58,191 nucleotides of DNA from Prevotella sp. CAG:732 (GTDB lineage Bacteria > Bacteroidota > Bacteroidia > Bacteroidales > Bacteroidaceae). The notes beneath the pieces are model-generated. The model was not told the DNA's origin and did no database searches. It was given only the letters and a program-made list of their open reading frames with translations. The first letter of the stretch is position 1, and each line of letters begins with the position of its first letter. The DNA lies in the NCBI GenBank assembly GCA_000436035.1, contig FR893192.1, positions 1-58,191 on the forward strand, given 5' to 3'. Both the position numbers and the translations under genes were made by a program. Below, in pieces: positions 8,715 through 18,881 of this stretch.

Positions 8715-9989
8715 ATGAGAGTACTCATAGTAAATACAAGCGAGAGGGCGGGTGGAGCTGCTGTGGCTGCCAACCGTCTGATGGATGCCCTTAACAATAA
8801 TGGCGTTAAGGCTAAGATGTTGGTGCGTGACAAGGTGAGCGATGATATCACCGTAGTGGGAGTGCAACGTTCCTTGCGTTCCCAGTGGAATTTCTTGTGG
8901 GAACGATGGTGCATCTTCTGGCATCTCCATTTCTCGCGCAAGAACCTCTTTGGCATAGACATCGCCAATATCGGTTTCGACATCACTTCCTTGCCAGAGT
9001 TCAAGGAGGCGGATGTCATTCATTTGCATTGGATCAACCAAGGTATGTTGTCGCTCAAGAATATCCGAAAGATTATCAACAGCGGTAAACCTGTGGTCTG
9101 GACGATGCACGATATGTGGCCTGCCTCTTCCATCTGCCACCTCACTTTGGGCTGTCATCATTATACCAATGGTTGTGGCAACTGCAAGTACTTGCCAGGT
9201 GGAGGAGGAAAGAACGACTTGTCGGCGAGGGTTTGGCGGCAGAAGCAGAAAACCTATGGCATTGGTAATATCTCCTTTGTCACTTGTAGCAAGTGGCTCG
9301 CCAGCGAAGCGAAGTTGAGCGCTCTCTTGAATGGTCAACGAGTCTATACGATTCCTAATCCGATAGATACTCATGTGTATCAGCAGCAAGACAAGCGAGA
9401 GGCACGTTTCCGCACGATGTTGCCCGAAGGCAAGCGTGTCATCCTCTTCATCGCCCAGAAAGCCACCAATCCGTACAAGGGAATGGACTATCTCGTGGAG
9501 GCTTGTCAACTGTTGGTTAGCGAGCATCCTGAGATGAAGGACAATACCTGTGTGGCGATCCTTGGTGGTCATAGCGAGGAGATTGAGGGGCAACTTCCGT
9601 TCCCTACCTTCCCATTGGGATATGTCAGTGACGACAAGCATATCGTTGACATCTACAATTCAGCGGATGTGTTCGTGCTTCCATCCCTGTCGGAGAATCT
9701 TCCCAACACCATCATGGAGGCGATGGCTTGTGGCGTGCCAAGTGTCGGCTTTAGAGTAGGCGGTATCCCAGAGATGATAGACCACAAGAAGAATGGATAT
9801 GTGGCTAACTATCGTGATGCCAAGGACTTGGCGGCTGGCATCCATTGGGCGCTAGATGAGGCTGATCAGTCGGCGTTGCAGCAGTCTTGTCTCGCCAAGG
9901 TGATGCACAACTATTCGCAGCATGCGGTGGCTCTCAACTATATAGAGATCTATAATGAGGCGATGGCATATAAGCATTACAGAATCTAA
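8715..9989 (+). CDS. GT-B glycosyltransferase (GT4-like)
   Basis: Encodes a 424-residue cytoplasmic glycosyltransferase of the GT-B fold. The N-terminal Rossmann half begins MRVLIVNTSERAGGAAVAANRL, the acceptor-side pattern of GT4 enzymes. The C-terminal half has the nucleotide-sugar motif SLSENLPNTIMEAMACG, with the E-x7-E arrangement, followed by VGGIPEMI. A Cys/His-rich stretch (CHLTLGCHHYTNGCGNCKY) around residues 142-160 is typical of a Bacteroidota GT subgroup and could bind a metal. The ATG at 8715 was chosen because the promoter lies at 8663-8693. A GT2 gene follows 28 bases later, so the two probably act on the same surface glycan. The donor and acceptor sugars are unknown. Confidence 0.88.
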   Translation: MRVLIVNTSERAGGAAVAANRLMDALNNNGVKAKMLVRDKVSDDITVVGVQRSLRSQWNFLWERWCIFWHLHFSRKNLFGIDIANIGFDITSLPEFKEADVIHLHWINQGMLSLKNIRKIINSGKPVVWTMHDMWPASSICHLTLGCHHYTNGCGNCKYLPGGGGKNDLSARVWRQKQKTYGIGNISFVTCSKWLASEAKLSALLNGQRVYTIPNPIDTHVYQQQDKREARFRTMLPEGKRVILFIAQKATNPYKGMDYLVEACQLLVSEHPEMKDNTCVAILGGHSEEIEGQLPFPTFPLGYVSDDKHIVDIYNSADVFVLPSLSENLPNTIMEAMACGVPSVGFRVGGIPEMIDHKKNGYVANYRDAKDLAAGIHWALDEADQSALQQSCLAKVMHNYSQHAVALNYIEIYNEAMAYKHYRI

Positions 9990-10017
9990 ATGACAAATTA
10001 TAAATCATATCATTACA

Positions 10018-10794
10018 ATGATTAAGTTTACGATAGTTACCTGTACCTACAATGCTGAGGCTGTGCTTCAGCGCACCCTCGATTCCGTGATGAAGCAAAC
10101 GTATTGCAACATCGAGCATCTCATCATAGATGGTGTGTCGAAAGACAAAACCTTGACGATGGTGAAGGCTTATCAACATAAGAATGACGTGGGGGAGAGT
10201 GCTCACGAAATCCTCGTTTTCTCAGAGCCAGACAAAGGACTTTATGATGCTATGAACAAGGGTATCGACCGTGCTACGGGCGACTATCTGATATTCTTGA
10301 ATGCAGGCGATGTCTTCCCGTCCGAAGATACCTTGGAGTTTGTGGAGGGGTGTGTCGGCGAGGGAGAGGAACTGCCGGGCGTGCTCTATGGCGATACCGA
10401 CATCGTGAATATGGATGGTCATTTCTTGCGCCATCGTCGTCTGACTCCCCCGAAACGTCTCTCTTGGCGCAGCTTTATGTGGGGTATGCTGGTTTGTCAT
10501 CAGTCGTTCTATGCTCGTGCCGACATAGCCAAGGGCATCCATTATAATCTCGACTATCGTTTCTCGGCGGATGTCGATTGGTGCATCCGTATCATGCGAG
10601 AGTCTGCTCGTCGCCATTTGCCTTTGCGCAATGTCAATGCCGTCATCAACAACTACCTGGATGGTGGCATGTCGGTGCAGAATCATAAGGCTTCTCTCAA
10701 GGAGCGCTTCCAAGTGATGAGAAGTCATTACGGCTTGCTCACTACGCTTTTCGTTCATGCTTGGTTTGCTGTGAGGAGTGTGTTGAAGAAGTAG
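10018..10794 (+). CDS. GT2-family glycosyltransferase
   Basis: Encodes a 258-residue GT-A enzyme of family GT2, similar in layout to WcaA/WcaE-type colanic acid enzymes. The N-terminus shows the family pattern FTIVTCTYNAEAVLQRTLDSV, then DGVSKDKT. The segment EPDKGLYDAMNKGIDRATGDY and the later FLNAGD supply the donor-binding acidic residues. It has no signal peptide or clear membrane segment, so it should act at the inner face of the cytoplasmic membrane. It is the second gene of a two-gene unit with the GT-B enzyme and is followed by a terminator. Substrate unknown. Confidence 0.88.
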   Translation: MIKFTIVTCTYNAEAVLQRTLDSVMKQTYCNIEHLIIDGVSKDKTLTMVKAYQHKNDVGESAHEILVFSEPDKGLYDAMNKGIDRATGDYLIFLNAGDVFPSEDTLEFVEGCVGEGEELPGVLYGDTDIVNMDGHFLRHRRLTPPKRLSWRSFMWGMLVCHQSFYARADIAKGIHYNLDYRFSADVDWCIRIMRESARRHLPLRNVNAVINNYLDGGMSVQNHKASLKERFQVMRSHYGLLTTLFVHAWFAVRSVLKK

Positions 10795-10823
10795 ATATTT
10801 GGGGTGGATTACACCTTTTAATA

Positions 10824-10926
10824 TATATAGGAATGGTGTTTATCCTATATAGAGACGAATCTAGTCTTGCTTAGCGATGCTTCAATCTGATTACCTTGAA
10901 GCGGGTAATAGGATTGAAGCATTTTT
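10824..10926 (+). terminator. hairpins and terminator after the glycosyltransferase pair
   Basis: Two inverted repeats lie in this gap. TATATAGGA (10824-10832) pairs with TCCTATATA (10843-10851). ATGCTTCAATC (10877-10887) pairs with GATTGAAGCAT (10912-10922) and is followed by five T's. The second is a good intrinsic terminator; the first is unexplained. Confidence 0.75.
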
Positions 10927-10996
10927 GTTTTATTCTTGGAACAAGATTGTTGTTCCATTTCAACTTTTCAGTAATCATCTTGTAATGTAGATGCCG

Positions 10997-11004
10997 TACC
11001 TTTG
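10997..11004 (+). promoter_or_regulatory. -7 box upstream of the phosphoesterase/SusCD operon
   Basis: TACCTTTG at 10997-11004 matches the -7 consensus 28 bases before the ATG at 11032. No TTTG is seen at the proper -33 spacing, as often found at promoters that need an activator. The assignment is tentative. Confidence 0.45.
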
Positions 11005-11031
11005 CAGCAGTTTTATTAATTACAGAAAAGG

Positions 11032-12462
11032 ATGAAAAGATTTTTACTTCTCGCACTTGCATTTGCAAGTATGTCTTGCTTCGCACAGCAGACTCGTTTT
11101 CAGGTTTCAGGCCGTGTTGTCAACAAACAAGGAAAAGGTATTGAACGTGTAGTAGTCAATGATGGCATCAACTTCACTACTACAGACAAAGATGGTAAAT
11201 GGACACTTTCTTCAGATACTCTCTTCAGTAAGTTTGTCAGTATCTCAACACCAGCAGATTATGAATTGCCTCAGAAGAAGGGATTGGCTGCTTTTTATAT
11301 CCCCATGCGTGAGGCAGTCAAGAGTGGCGACAACAAGTTTGTGCTTGCTCGCCGCAAGAATATCGCCAACAACTTTACTTATGTCACCATCTCTGACCCT
11401 CAGGTATTGAATGAGGACGAGATGAATCGTTGGCGCAATGAGACGGTGAAGGACTTGCGCCATGTCACCGACTCTCTGAAGAAGACTCGTGAGGTTATCG
11501 GCATGACACTCGGCGACTTGGTCTTCGACAATATGCCTTTGTATAAGGAATATGAGCAGTCTGTTCAAAACTTGGGTCTCACCATGTTCCAGACCATTGG
11601 CAATCATGACTTCGACAAGAAATACCAGGATTTGCACAATATGCGCATCGGTGCTCCAGTCTATGCCGAGCATTTCTACAACCAGTATTTTGGTCCTACC
11701 GACTATTCCTTTAATATGGGCAAGGTTCATGTCATCACGATGAAGAATATCAACTATGTAGGAGACAAGAAATATCTGGAGTCTGTGACTGATGCACAAT
11801 TGGCGTGGTTGGAGAAGGATTTGAGTTATGTGCCAAAGGGAACGACCATCTTCTTGAACATGCACGCCGCAGGCTGGAATAAGTATAATAATTCTGGCAA
11901 TTTCAAGGGCGCCAAGGAAGTGGCAAAGCTTCTGAAGGATTACAAGGTACACTTCTTTTGCGGTCATACTCATTTCTTCCAGAACATTGTGGTCAACCCT
12001 CATTTCTTTCAGCACAACATCGGCGCAGCCTGTGGAGCTTGGTGGGCTGGCGACTTGAGTGTATGTGGTGCTCCTAATGGTTATCTTGTCGTAGATGTCA
12101 AGGGTGATGACGTGAAGTGGCATTTCAAGCCTACCAAGGGTAGCTTCAATCAGCAGTTCTTCGCCTATCTTCCTGGACAGTTCCGTACGCAGGTGGGTAT
12201 GATTGTAGCCAATGTTTGGGATTACGACCCAAGTTGCAAAGTACAATATTACGAGGATGGCGTGTTCAAAGGTGACATGGGGCAGTTTGCCGACATTGAT
12301 GACCACTACATCTATCAGCAGCATAGATTGGGTAAGAAGGTGAGTGATGATAGATTGACCGGTCACTTGTTCCGTTTCAAGCCATCTAAGGGTACCAAGA
12401 ATATAACCATCGAGTTCACCAATCATTTCGGTGAGAAATATACCCAGACTTACCAGTTGTAA
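11032..12462 (+). CDS. secreted calcineurin-like metallophosphoesterase
   Basis: Encodes a 476-residue exported phosphoesterase. A signal peptide ends near residue 18-20 (SMSCFAQQ). Residues about 23-105 form a carboxypeptidase-regulatory-like beta sandwich (VSGRVVNKQGKGIERVVV). The catalytic domain follows with metal ligands in SDPQ (122-124; the usual D-x-H has Gln), GD (161-162), GNHD (190-193), His278 and GHTH (311-314). A C-terminal beta-rich domain completes the Bacteroidota 'metallophos N/C' architecture. It is the first gene of the SusC/SusD operon, 36 bases ahead of susC. The substrate is some phosphoester; which one is not visible from sequence. It is a paralogue of the lipoprotein at 18882. 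Confidence 0.87.
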   Translation: MKRFLLLALAFASMSCFAQQTRFQVSGRVVNKQGKGIERVVVNDGINFTTTDKDGKWTLSSDTLFSKFVSISTPADYELPQKKGLAAFYIPMREAVKSGDNKFVLARRKNIANNFTYVTISDPQVLNEDEMNRWRNETVKDLRHVTDSLKKTREVIGMTLGDLVFDNMPLYKEYEQSVQNLGLTMFQTIGNHDFDKKYQDLHNMRIGAPVYAEHFYNQYFGPTDYSFNMGKVHVITMKNINYVGDKKYLESVTDAQLAWLEKDLSYVPKGTTIFLNMHAAGWNKYNNSGNFKGAKEVAKLLKDYKVHFFCGHTHFFQNIVVNPHFFQHNIGAACGAWWAGDLSVCGAPNGYLVVDVKGDDVKWHFKPTKGSFNQQFFAYLPGQFRTQVGMIVANVWDYDPSCKVQYYEDGVFKGDMGQFADIDDHYIYQQHRLGKKVSDDRLTGHLFRFKPSKGTKNITIEFTNHFGEKYTQTYQL

Positions 12463-12498
12463 TCAGGATAAGATTCATATATAAATTGTTAGAGTAAT

Positions 12499-15400
12499 AT
12501 GAAACAGAAAAACAACAACAGAATGTCTAAGTTGTTACTGACGACTTTGATGGTAGCGGGCAGTCTTTCTGCTTATGCTGATTCAGAGTCCACATTAACA
12601 GGTACAATCAAAGACGAGAAAGGCGAACCGCTCATTGGTGTAACGGTGATGGACAAGACCACCAAGCAAGGTGTCACCACGGATGAGAATGGTCGCTTTA
12701 CCCTAGAAGTGAAAAAAGGAGAAGCTTTGCATATTTCTTATCTTGGTTATAAGGAGCAAGACGTATATTACAACGGAAAGACGCTCAATATCACCATGCA
12801 GCAAGATGTCAAGTCGCTAGATGAGTTGGTGGTAGTCGGTTATGGTGTACAGAAGAGACGTGACATCATCGGTGCGATTTCCAGTGTGTCTGGCGATGTG
12901 CTGGAGAACAGAAGTAATCCGAACGTAGTGCGCTCCTTGCAAGGTGAGGTGCCAGGCTTGACGATTTCGATGGTAGATGGTAAGCCTGTCAGAACAGGTA
13001 ATATCAAGATACGTGGCAGTGTTACTTCCATCGGTGCAGGTGGCTCCGCCTTGGTGTTGGTGGATGGTGTAGAAGGTGATTTGAATGCAGTCAATCCGGA
13101 GGATGTGGAGAATATCTCAGTATTGAAGGATGCTTCCTCTACAGCGGTATATGGTGCTCGTGGTGCATTCGGTGTCATCCTCGTCACAACCAAGAAGGCG
13201 AAAGCTGGAAGACCTACTATCAAGTATAGTGCCAATGTCTCCATTCTTCAGCGTACCGTAAAGCCGGAGATGGTGACCAATGGTTTGCAGTGGACTACGG
13301 ATTTCTACAATGCGTATGTCAATTACAAGGGAAAGGAACCTAGTACCATCAACAACCGTTTCAATAAGTTTATCGTGAGTTGGGATGACTGGTACTCTGA
13401 ACTTCAGCGTCGTGATGCTGATCCTACCTTGGAGAAGATACGTGTCAACTCAGCGGGATACTATGATTACTTTGGCAATACCGACTGGTTTGGTGAGACT
13501 TACAAAGATAACTCTTTCGCTACCCAGCATAGTCTCAGTATCAGTGGTGGAACCAAGAAAGCCTCTTATCTCCTCTCTGGAGCTTACTATCAGAACGATG
13601 GTGTATATAAGATAGGTGACGAGAAGTTCAAGCGTTGGAACTTGAAGGCTGTTGGTAGCTTGCAGTTGAACAAATGGCTCAAACTTTCCAATAACTCCGA
13701 GTTTTGGCGTCGCACCTATCATGAGCCTGCCGTGATGTATCCATACAGTTCTACAGATATGTCAACCTTGATACCTATTCAACGCCAGTATGAAACCCAG
13801 GGCTTCCCTGTGGCTACGCTTCGCAACCTCGATGGTACTTGGACCGAAGCTGCTGTATATACAGGATATGCAGGTATGTACGAGGGAACCTCTTATAGAG
13901 AGTTGAAGAAGTTGACTTTCAAGAACACAACCACTGTCACTGCCGACATCATTAAGGATGTATTGCAGGCAAAGGCAGACTTCACCTATAGTTATACACA
14001 CAATTATCGTGACCAAGTAGGTAACATCTACACTGGTTACATATCTCCTACTGCTACAGTCGATCACCAGAACTTCAGTTATTTGGAGTATCGTTATTAT
14101 GATACAGAGTATAAGGCAGCCAATGCTACCTTGACTTATACCCCGAAGTTGGGAGAGGCTCACCATCTCAAGGCAATGGGTGGATGGAACTTGGAAGATA
14201 ATGACTACAAGACTACTCGCATCATGCGCCAAGGATTGTTGGTGAAGGACAAGCCAAACTTCAACTTAATCAATGGTGATAGTTACTACATTCAGGACAA
14301 TGGTAGCAACCAGTGGGCTTTCCTCGGCTATTTCTATCGTTTGAACTATGATTTCAAGGGACGTTACCTCGCCGAGGTGAGTGGTCGATATGATGGCAGT
14401 TCCAAGTTCCCTAGCAACCAACAATGGGGATTCTTCCCATCTGGTTCCGTAGGTTGGAGAGTCTCAGAAGAACCTTGGATGCAAGGATTGCGTGATAAGT
14501 TCCTCGACAACTTGAAGTTCCGCTTCTCTTTGGGTGAGGCTGGCAATGGCTTGGTGAGTCCTTATCAGTATTTATCCACGATGTCGGTTAGCAAGAGTAG
14601 TGTCGTGCAGAATGGTAATTTCCTCACTTACACCAATGCGCCAACACCAGTGCCAAAGAGTTTGACTTGGGAGAAGGTGACCACGTACGATTTCGGTATC
14701 GACTTGGATATGTTTAAGAACCGTTTCAATCTTTGTTTCGACATCTACCGCAAGAACACCACCGATATGTATGTGGTCGGTGATGAATTGCCTGCCGTTT
14801 ATGGCAACAGTGCTCCAAAGGGCAACAATGCAGATATGCGTACTGATGGATGGGAATTGAGCATCGGTTGGAAGGATGGATTCAATCTTGCAGGCAAGCC
14901 ATTCCACTATTATGTGAAGGGCGCCTTGTGGGATAATCACAGCAAGATTACCAAATATACAGCCACCACCAACACCTTGCCTACTATCTATTCTACTAAG
15001 TATTATAAAGGTATGGAACTCGGCGAGATCTGGGGCTTCTGTGTGGATGGCTTCTTCCAAAGCAAGGAAGATGTAGCCAACTCGCCTTCTCAAAGTTGGT
15101 TTACCAACTACAATGGTGGTGGTACCGTTTGGGAGGCTGGTGACGTGAAATTCAAGGACTTGGACGGCAGTAAGGCTATCGACAACGGCAACAACACCTT
15201 GGAAAACCATGGTGACTTGAAGAAGATAGGTAACACCACTCCACGTTATTGCTATAGCTTCAGTTTCGGAGCCGACTGGAATGGTATAGGGTTCTCTATG
15301 TTCTGGCAAGGCGTAGGCAAGCGTGACTGGTATCCTGCCAAGGAGTCTTCACTCTTTTGGGGACAGTATGGACGTGCCTATGGTTACGACTTGCCTTGGC

Positions 15401-15810
15401 ATAATGCCAGCAACCAAGCTGGTGTGGACGAGGATGGCAACATCACCAATCCTAATGCTTACTGGCCTCGCTTCCGATCTTATATCGCTGAGGTTACCAA
15501 GGGTCCTTTGGCACAAGCCAACGACAGGTATCTGCAGAGTGCAGCTTATCTCCGCTTGAAAAATGTGACAGTCAACTATACCTTCCCTAAGGTGTTGACC
15601 AGCAAGATAGGTATCGAGAAGTTGATGCTCTATGTATCAGGTGAGAACCTCCTAACCTTCACTCCTCTCCATAAGCACGCCAAGAACTTCGACCCAGAGG
15701 TGATCGGTGCAGGCGACCCTGATGGATGGAACCCAGTGGGAAGTGCTGGCGATGGATATAGCTATCCAATGATGAAGTCCATTTCCTTTGGTCTCAATGT
15801 GACATTCTAA
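12499..15810 (+). CDS. SusC-like TonB-dependent outer-membrane transporter
   Basis: Encodes a 1103-residue SusC/RagA-family receptor. After the signal peptide (ending near SAYAD, residue 28) comes a carboxypeptidase-D regulatory-like domain (LTGTIKDEKGEPLIGVTV). Next is the SusC signature and plug domain (LDELVVVGYGVQKRRDIIGAISSV), then a large 22-strand barrel that ends ISFGLNVTF with a terminal aromatic. With SusD it forms a lidded importer driven by TonB/ExbBD. The length is normal and the frame intact. It lies between a phosphoesterase and susD, so its ligand may be a phosphorylated nutrient. No glycoside hydrolase is nearby. Confidence 0.95.
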   Translation: MKQKNNNRMSKLLLTTLMVAGSLSAYADSESTLTGTIKDEKGEPLIGVTVMDKTTKQGVTTDENGRFTLEVKKGEALHISYLGYKEQDVYYNGKTLNITMQQDVKSLDELVVVGYGVQKRRDIIGAISSVSGDVLENRSNPNVVRSLQGEVPGLTISMVDGKPVRTGNIKIRGSVTSIGAGGSALVLVDGVEGDLNAVNPEDVENISVLKDASSTAVYGARGAFGVILVTTKKAKAGRPTIKYSANVSILQRTVKPEMVTNGLQWTTDFYNAYVNYKGKEPSTINNRFNKFIVSWDDWYSELQRRDADPTLEKIRVNSAGYYDYFGNTDWFGETYKDNSFATQHSLSISGGTKKASYLLSGAYYQNDGVYKIGDEKFKRWNLKAVGSLQLNKWLKLSNNSEFWRRTYHEPAVMYPYSSTDMSTLIPIQRQYETQGFPVATLRNLDGTWTEAAVYTGYAGMYEGTSYRELKKLTFKNTTTVTADIIKDVLQAKADFTYSYTHNYRDQVGNIYTGYISPTATVDHQNFSYLEYRYYDTEYKAANATLTYTPKLGEAHHLKAMGGWNLEDNDYKTTRIMRQGLLVKDKPNFNLINGDSYYIQDNGSNQWAFLGYFYRLNYDFKGRYLAEVSGRYDGSSKFPSNQQWGFFPSGSVGWRVSEEPWMQGLRDKFLDNLKFRFSLGEAGNGLVSPYQYLSTMSVSKSSVVQNGNFLTYTNAPTPVPKSLTWEKVTTYDFGIDLDMFKNRFNLCFDIYRKNTTDMYVVGDELPAVYGNSAPKGNNADMRTDGWELSIGWKDGFNLAGKPFHYYVKGALWDNHSKITKYTATTNTLPTIYSTKYYKGMELGEIWGFCVDGFFQSKEDVANSPSQSWFTNYNGGGTVWEAGDVKFKDLDGSKAIDNGNNTLENHGDLKKIGNTTPRYCYSFSFGADWNGIGFSMFWQGVGKRDWYPAKESSLFWGQYGRAYGYDLPWHNASNQAGVDEDGNITNPNAYWPRFRSYIAEVTKGPLAQANDRYLQSAAYLRLKNVTVNYTFPKVLTSKIGIEKLMLYVSGENLLTFTPLHKHAKNFDPEVIGAGDPDGWNPVGSAGDGYSYPMMKSISFGLNVTF

Positions 15811-15851
15811 GCATGATAATAGCATTATAATAAGATAAATACGAAAAGTTT

Positions 15852-17636
15852 ATGAAAAAGATAATATATGGTCTTGCATTGGCTGCCGTGACACTGGCTT
15901 CTTGCAGTGACTTCCTAGACAAGGAACCTTCCAATAAGTTGGATGCGGGCAAGTTCTTTGCCAACGAGAGCGAGTTGGCACTCTATGCCAACGGACTTTA
16001 TGTAGATATGATTCCTAGCGCAGAGGACTTGACGAATAGTGGTAGCGGTACTTGCGACTATCTTGCCACTAGCACGACTAGCTCGTTGCTGATGCCAGAT
16101 TTCAATGCCGACAAGATGTCGGGTTGGACGTATAGCGCATGGACCAACCTCTATCGTTGCAACTATTTCTTGAAGAATATCGACAAGGCTGCGGCTACCA
16201 CCGATGTTGCTACTCTCAACCATTATCGTGGTGTGGCTAAGTTTTGGAGAGCTTATTTCTATTTTGACAAGGTGAAGACCTATGGCAATCTGCCTTGGTA
16301 TAGCGAACCGATAGATGCTGGCGATAGCATCCAACTCTACAAGGAACGTGACAGTCGTGAGGTCATCATGGACAGTGTATTGCAAGACATCAACTATGCT
16401 TGCAAGTACATCCGTGGCGGTAAGGACGAATTGGTATCTCGCTATGCAGCACTCGCCTTGAAGTCGCGCATCTGTCTCTTTGAGGGAACTTATCGTAAGT
16501 ATCATGCCGTCAATCCTTCTACCAATCAACCTTGGCAGGAGACTGATGGAGCACGTAAGTACTTGCAAGCTTGTGTGGATGCTTCCGAGGAGCTGATGAA
16601 CTCTGGCGAATACAGTTTGGTGAATACAGGCAAACCTGCTACAGACTATCGTAGTCTGTTCCAGTCGGAAAAGCCAAATACTACAGAGATTATCATGGCT
16701 AGAGAATACAGTGCCGACTTGCAATCTACTCACAATGTAACCCAGAAGTTCAATTCTGCAGGTAACGATACACGACGTTGGTCACCAACTCAGGATTTCG
16801 TCAATACTTACCTCAACTTGGATGGAAGCCGTTTCACGGATGCAACCGACTATGACAAGAAAACTTTTGCGGAGAACTGTACCAATCGTGACTATCGTCT
16901 TCAGCAGAGTGTCATCACTCCAACTTATATCAAGAATATGAATGGTACACCTAGTCGTTACAATGCCACTTGGTCAGTGACGATGACGGGCTATCAAGTC
17001 ATCAAGTTCAATATGGACGACACTTATTATGAGCAGACCAGTCGATGCAGCAATGCCATTCCTATCTTCCGCTATGCTGAGATACTCCTCAATGAGGCTG
17101 AGGCTAAGGCAGAGTTGGGCGAGATGGATGAGAATGTATGGGACAAGACGATTCGTCCTATCCGTGAGCGTGCTGGTGTCAATGGAAAGGCTCCTGCCAC
17201 CGCAGACCCTTACTTGATTAGTTATTATAATAATAAGGTGACCGACAAGTGGCTCTTGGAAATACGCCGTGAGCGTGCCATCGAACTCTTCTTCGAGGGT
17301 GGTGGACTCCGTTATGATGACTTGATGCGATGGGCAGAGGGTGATATGTTGATGAAGCCATGGAATAGTATCTATATCGGAAGCAAGGATGTGGCTTATG
17401 ATACCAATGGCGATGGTGTGAAAGACTTGGAGGTGGTAGATAAGAAACCAAGTTCCACTCCTTCGGGCGTTTTCCTCGTTGACTTGAGCAAGTCGAACTA
17501 CTATACATTCAAGGATGGAAGACTCTATATCACCAATGAGAACAGTTGGACAGATCGTAAGTATTTGCATCCAATACCAAAGGCTGCACTCGTGAAGAAT
17601 CCTAATTTAAAACAGAACTACGGATGGGAACAATAA
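15852..17636 (+). CDS. SusD/RagB-family nutrient-binding lipoprotein
   Basis: Encodes a 594-residue SusD-like lipoprotein. The lipobox is LASC with the lipidated Cys18, followed by SDFLDKEPSN, a typical SusD N-terminus. The interior has the TPR-rich pattern of the family (YRGVAKFWRAYFYFDKVKTYGNLPWY) and the C-terminal signature IRRERAIELFFEGGGLRYDDLMRW...YLHPIP. It sits on the cell surface as the lid of the SusC barrel. It starts 41 bases after susC, and its stop codon overlaps the start of the next gene (TAATG), showing translational coupling. Confidence 0.96.
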   Translation: MKKIIYGLALAAVTLASCSDFLDKEPSNKLDAGKFFANESELALYANGLYVDMIPSAEDLTNSGSGTCDYLATSTTSSLLMPDFNADKMSGWTYSAWTNLYRCNYFLKNIDKAAATTDVATLNHYRGVAKFWRAYFYFDKVKTYGNLPWYSEPIDAGDSIQLYKERDSREVIMDSVLQDINYACKYIRGGKDELVSRYAALALKSRICLFEGTYRKYHAVNPSTNQPWQETDGARKYLQACVDASEELMNSGEYSLVNTGKPATDYRSLFQSEKPNTTEIIMAREYSADLQSTHNVTQKFNSAGNDTRRWSPTQDFVNTYLNLDGSRFTDATDYDKKTFAENCTNRDYRLQQSVITPTYIKNMNGTPSRYNATWSVTMTGYQVIKFNMDDTYYEQTSRCSNAIPIFRYAEILLNEAEAKAELGEMDENVWDKTIRPIRERAGVNGKAPATADPYLISYYNNKVTDKWLLEIRRERAIELFFEGGGLRYDDLMRWAEGDMLMKPWNSIYIGSKDVAYDTNGDGVKDLEVVDKKPSSTPSGVFLVDLSKSNYYTFKDGRLYITNENSWTDRKYLHPIPKAALVKNPNLKQNYGWEQ

Positions 17637-18880
17637 TGAAAACTAGAATATTCAATATCATCCTGGTTGCCATGGTGGCACTGGGAAGTATATTCACTTC
17701 ATGCTCAGACGATGCCGACTCCTTCGTCTTGAGAAGTGATGACAACTTGAACTTTACGTATGCTCAAGATTCCAAGGAGTTTACAGTGTGTACCAATGGC
17801 GACTGGAACATAACGTCCGACTGCGATTGGTTGACCTTCAGCGTTACGCAGGGCAAGGGGGATGGTACGACTCGTGAGAAAGTCATCGTGACGGCAGCTC
17901 GCAACATCAGCAATGCCCGTGAGGCAGAGTTCGTGCTTCATGCGGCAGGCAAGGACTTACCTGTGTCTTGTTCTCAAGCAGAAGGTGCTCCTCTTACTCT
18001 TGGTCAGGCGAAAGTGTCTGGTTCTTTGCAGGCTGGTCAAGAAATTGATCAGGTAAACATAGAGATTCCATACGCTTATGGTTATAAGGGTGAAGAACTG
18101 AGCGTCAGTGCTACCTTGAGTGGTGCAGGTGCCGATGGTATTGTGGCTTCTAGCAAGCACTTTACTTTGGATGCCTCTGAGGGAACCTTGTTGCTTCCGC
18201 TATCAGGTACTCCTGTCACTTCAGGACCATTGGTTATCAAGATAGAGACCGATGAGCCTACAGCTAATACTGTAGTGACTCAAACCTCGGTCTTGTCAAA
18301 GGTAATTCTTGAACAGCATTTCGACCTCATGCTTTGGGGTGGCGATGTAGTAGCCAACAAGGCTGGTGTCCAAGGGGCGTTTATGGCAGGTGATGGTGGT
18401 AAAGTTATTGACCCTTCACAACCTGTAGCTGCATGTAAGGCAACTACTGATGGTAGCAACGACTTGATTCTCACGATGTCGGAGTCTTATCGCCAATTGA
18501 GAGGCTTCTCTGGCTGGGGAGGTGCTAAGATATATGAGCATCCTGGATATGTGAAGATGGGTACTGCCAGTGTCATTGGGCGCTTGATTACCCCAGCCTT
18601 GGGTACCCTTTCCGAAGGTGTCTCTAGTGTCAAGGTCACTTGCCGTGTGGCACAATATAATAATGAGAGCGGTGGACGCCTAACCATTATGGTGTTGAAT
18701 GGCGGTACTCCTTCGATAGCTACCTATACTTATAAGAACGCAGGTACTAAGACTGGTGGAACTTGGGAGGATGTGAGCTTCACCGTGGATGGTGTCAACA
18801 GCGAGACCAAGATTCAGTTTAGTACGGAAGGCAATATGCGCTTCTGCATGGACAACATCGTAATATCTGAGGGAAAGTGA
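17636..18880 (+). CDS. surface lipoprotein with a BACON-like domain (SusE/F position)
   Basis: Encodes a 414-residue lipoprotein with lipobox FTSC (Cys23). Residues about 35-115 resemble a BACON domain (FTVCTNGDWNITSDCDWLTFS...REAEFVLHAAGKDLPVSCSQ), often seen on Bacteroidota surface proteins that bind glycans or mucin. The rest is beta-rich and ends in a carbohydrate-binding-like sandwich (KIQFSTEGNMRFCMDNIVI). I chose the ATG at 17636, which overlaps the susD stop, over an in-frame ATG four codons earlier. Its place after susD suggests a SusE/SusF-like ligand-binding role. It has no recognisable catalytic motif. Confidence 0.8.
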   Translation: MKTRIFNIILVAMVALGSIFTSCSDDADSFVLRSDDNLNFTYAQDSKEFTVCTNGDWNITSDCDWLTFSVTQGKGDGTTREKVIVTAARNISNAREAEFVLHAAGKDLPVSCSQAEGAPLTLGQAKVSGSLQAGQEIDQVNIEIPYAYGYKGEELSVSATLSGAGADGIVASSKHFTLDASEGTLLLPLSGTPVTSGPLVIKIETDEPTANTVVTQTSVLSKVILEQHFDLMLWGGDVVANKAGVQGAFMAGDGGKVIDPSQPVAACKATTDGSNDLILTMSESYRQLRGFSGWGGAKIYEHPGYVKMGTASVIGRLITPALGTLSEGVSSVKVTCRVAQYNNESGGRLTIMVLNGGTPSIATYTYKNAGTKTGGTWEDVSFTVDGVNSETKIQFSTEGNMRFCMDNIVISEGK

Positions 18881-18881
18881 T

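Noticed and set aside
8685..9641. 318-codon minus-strand frame opposite the glycosyltransferase
   Set aside because: Shadow frame; the plus strand has a promoter and clear GT motifs.
8615..9989. Longer start of the glycosyltransferase at 8616
   Set aside because: It would begin inside the small RNA terminator and upstream of the promoter at 8663-8693.
11245..12426. 393-codon minus-strand frame opposite the phosphoesterase
   Set aside because: Shadow of a strongly supported gene; no recognisable protein features.
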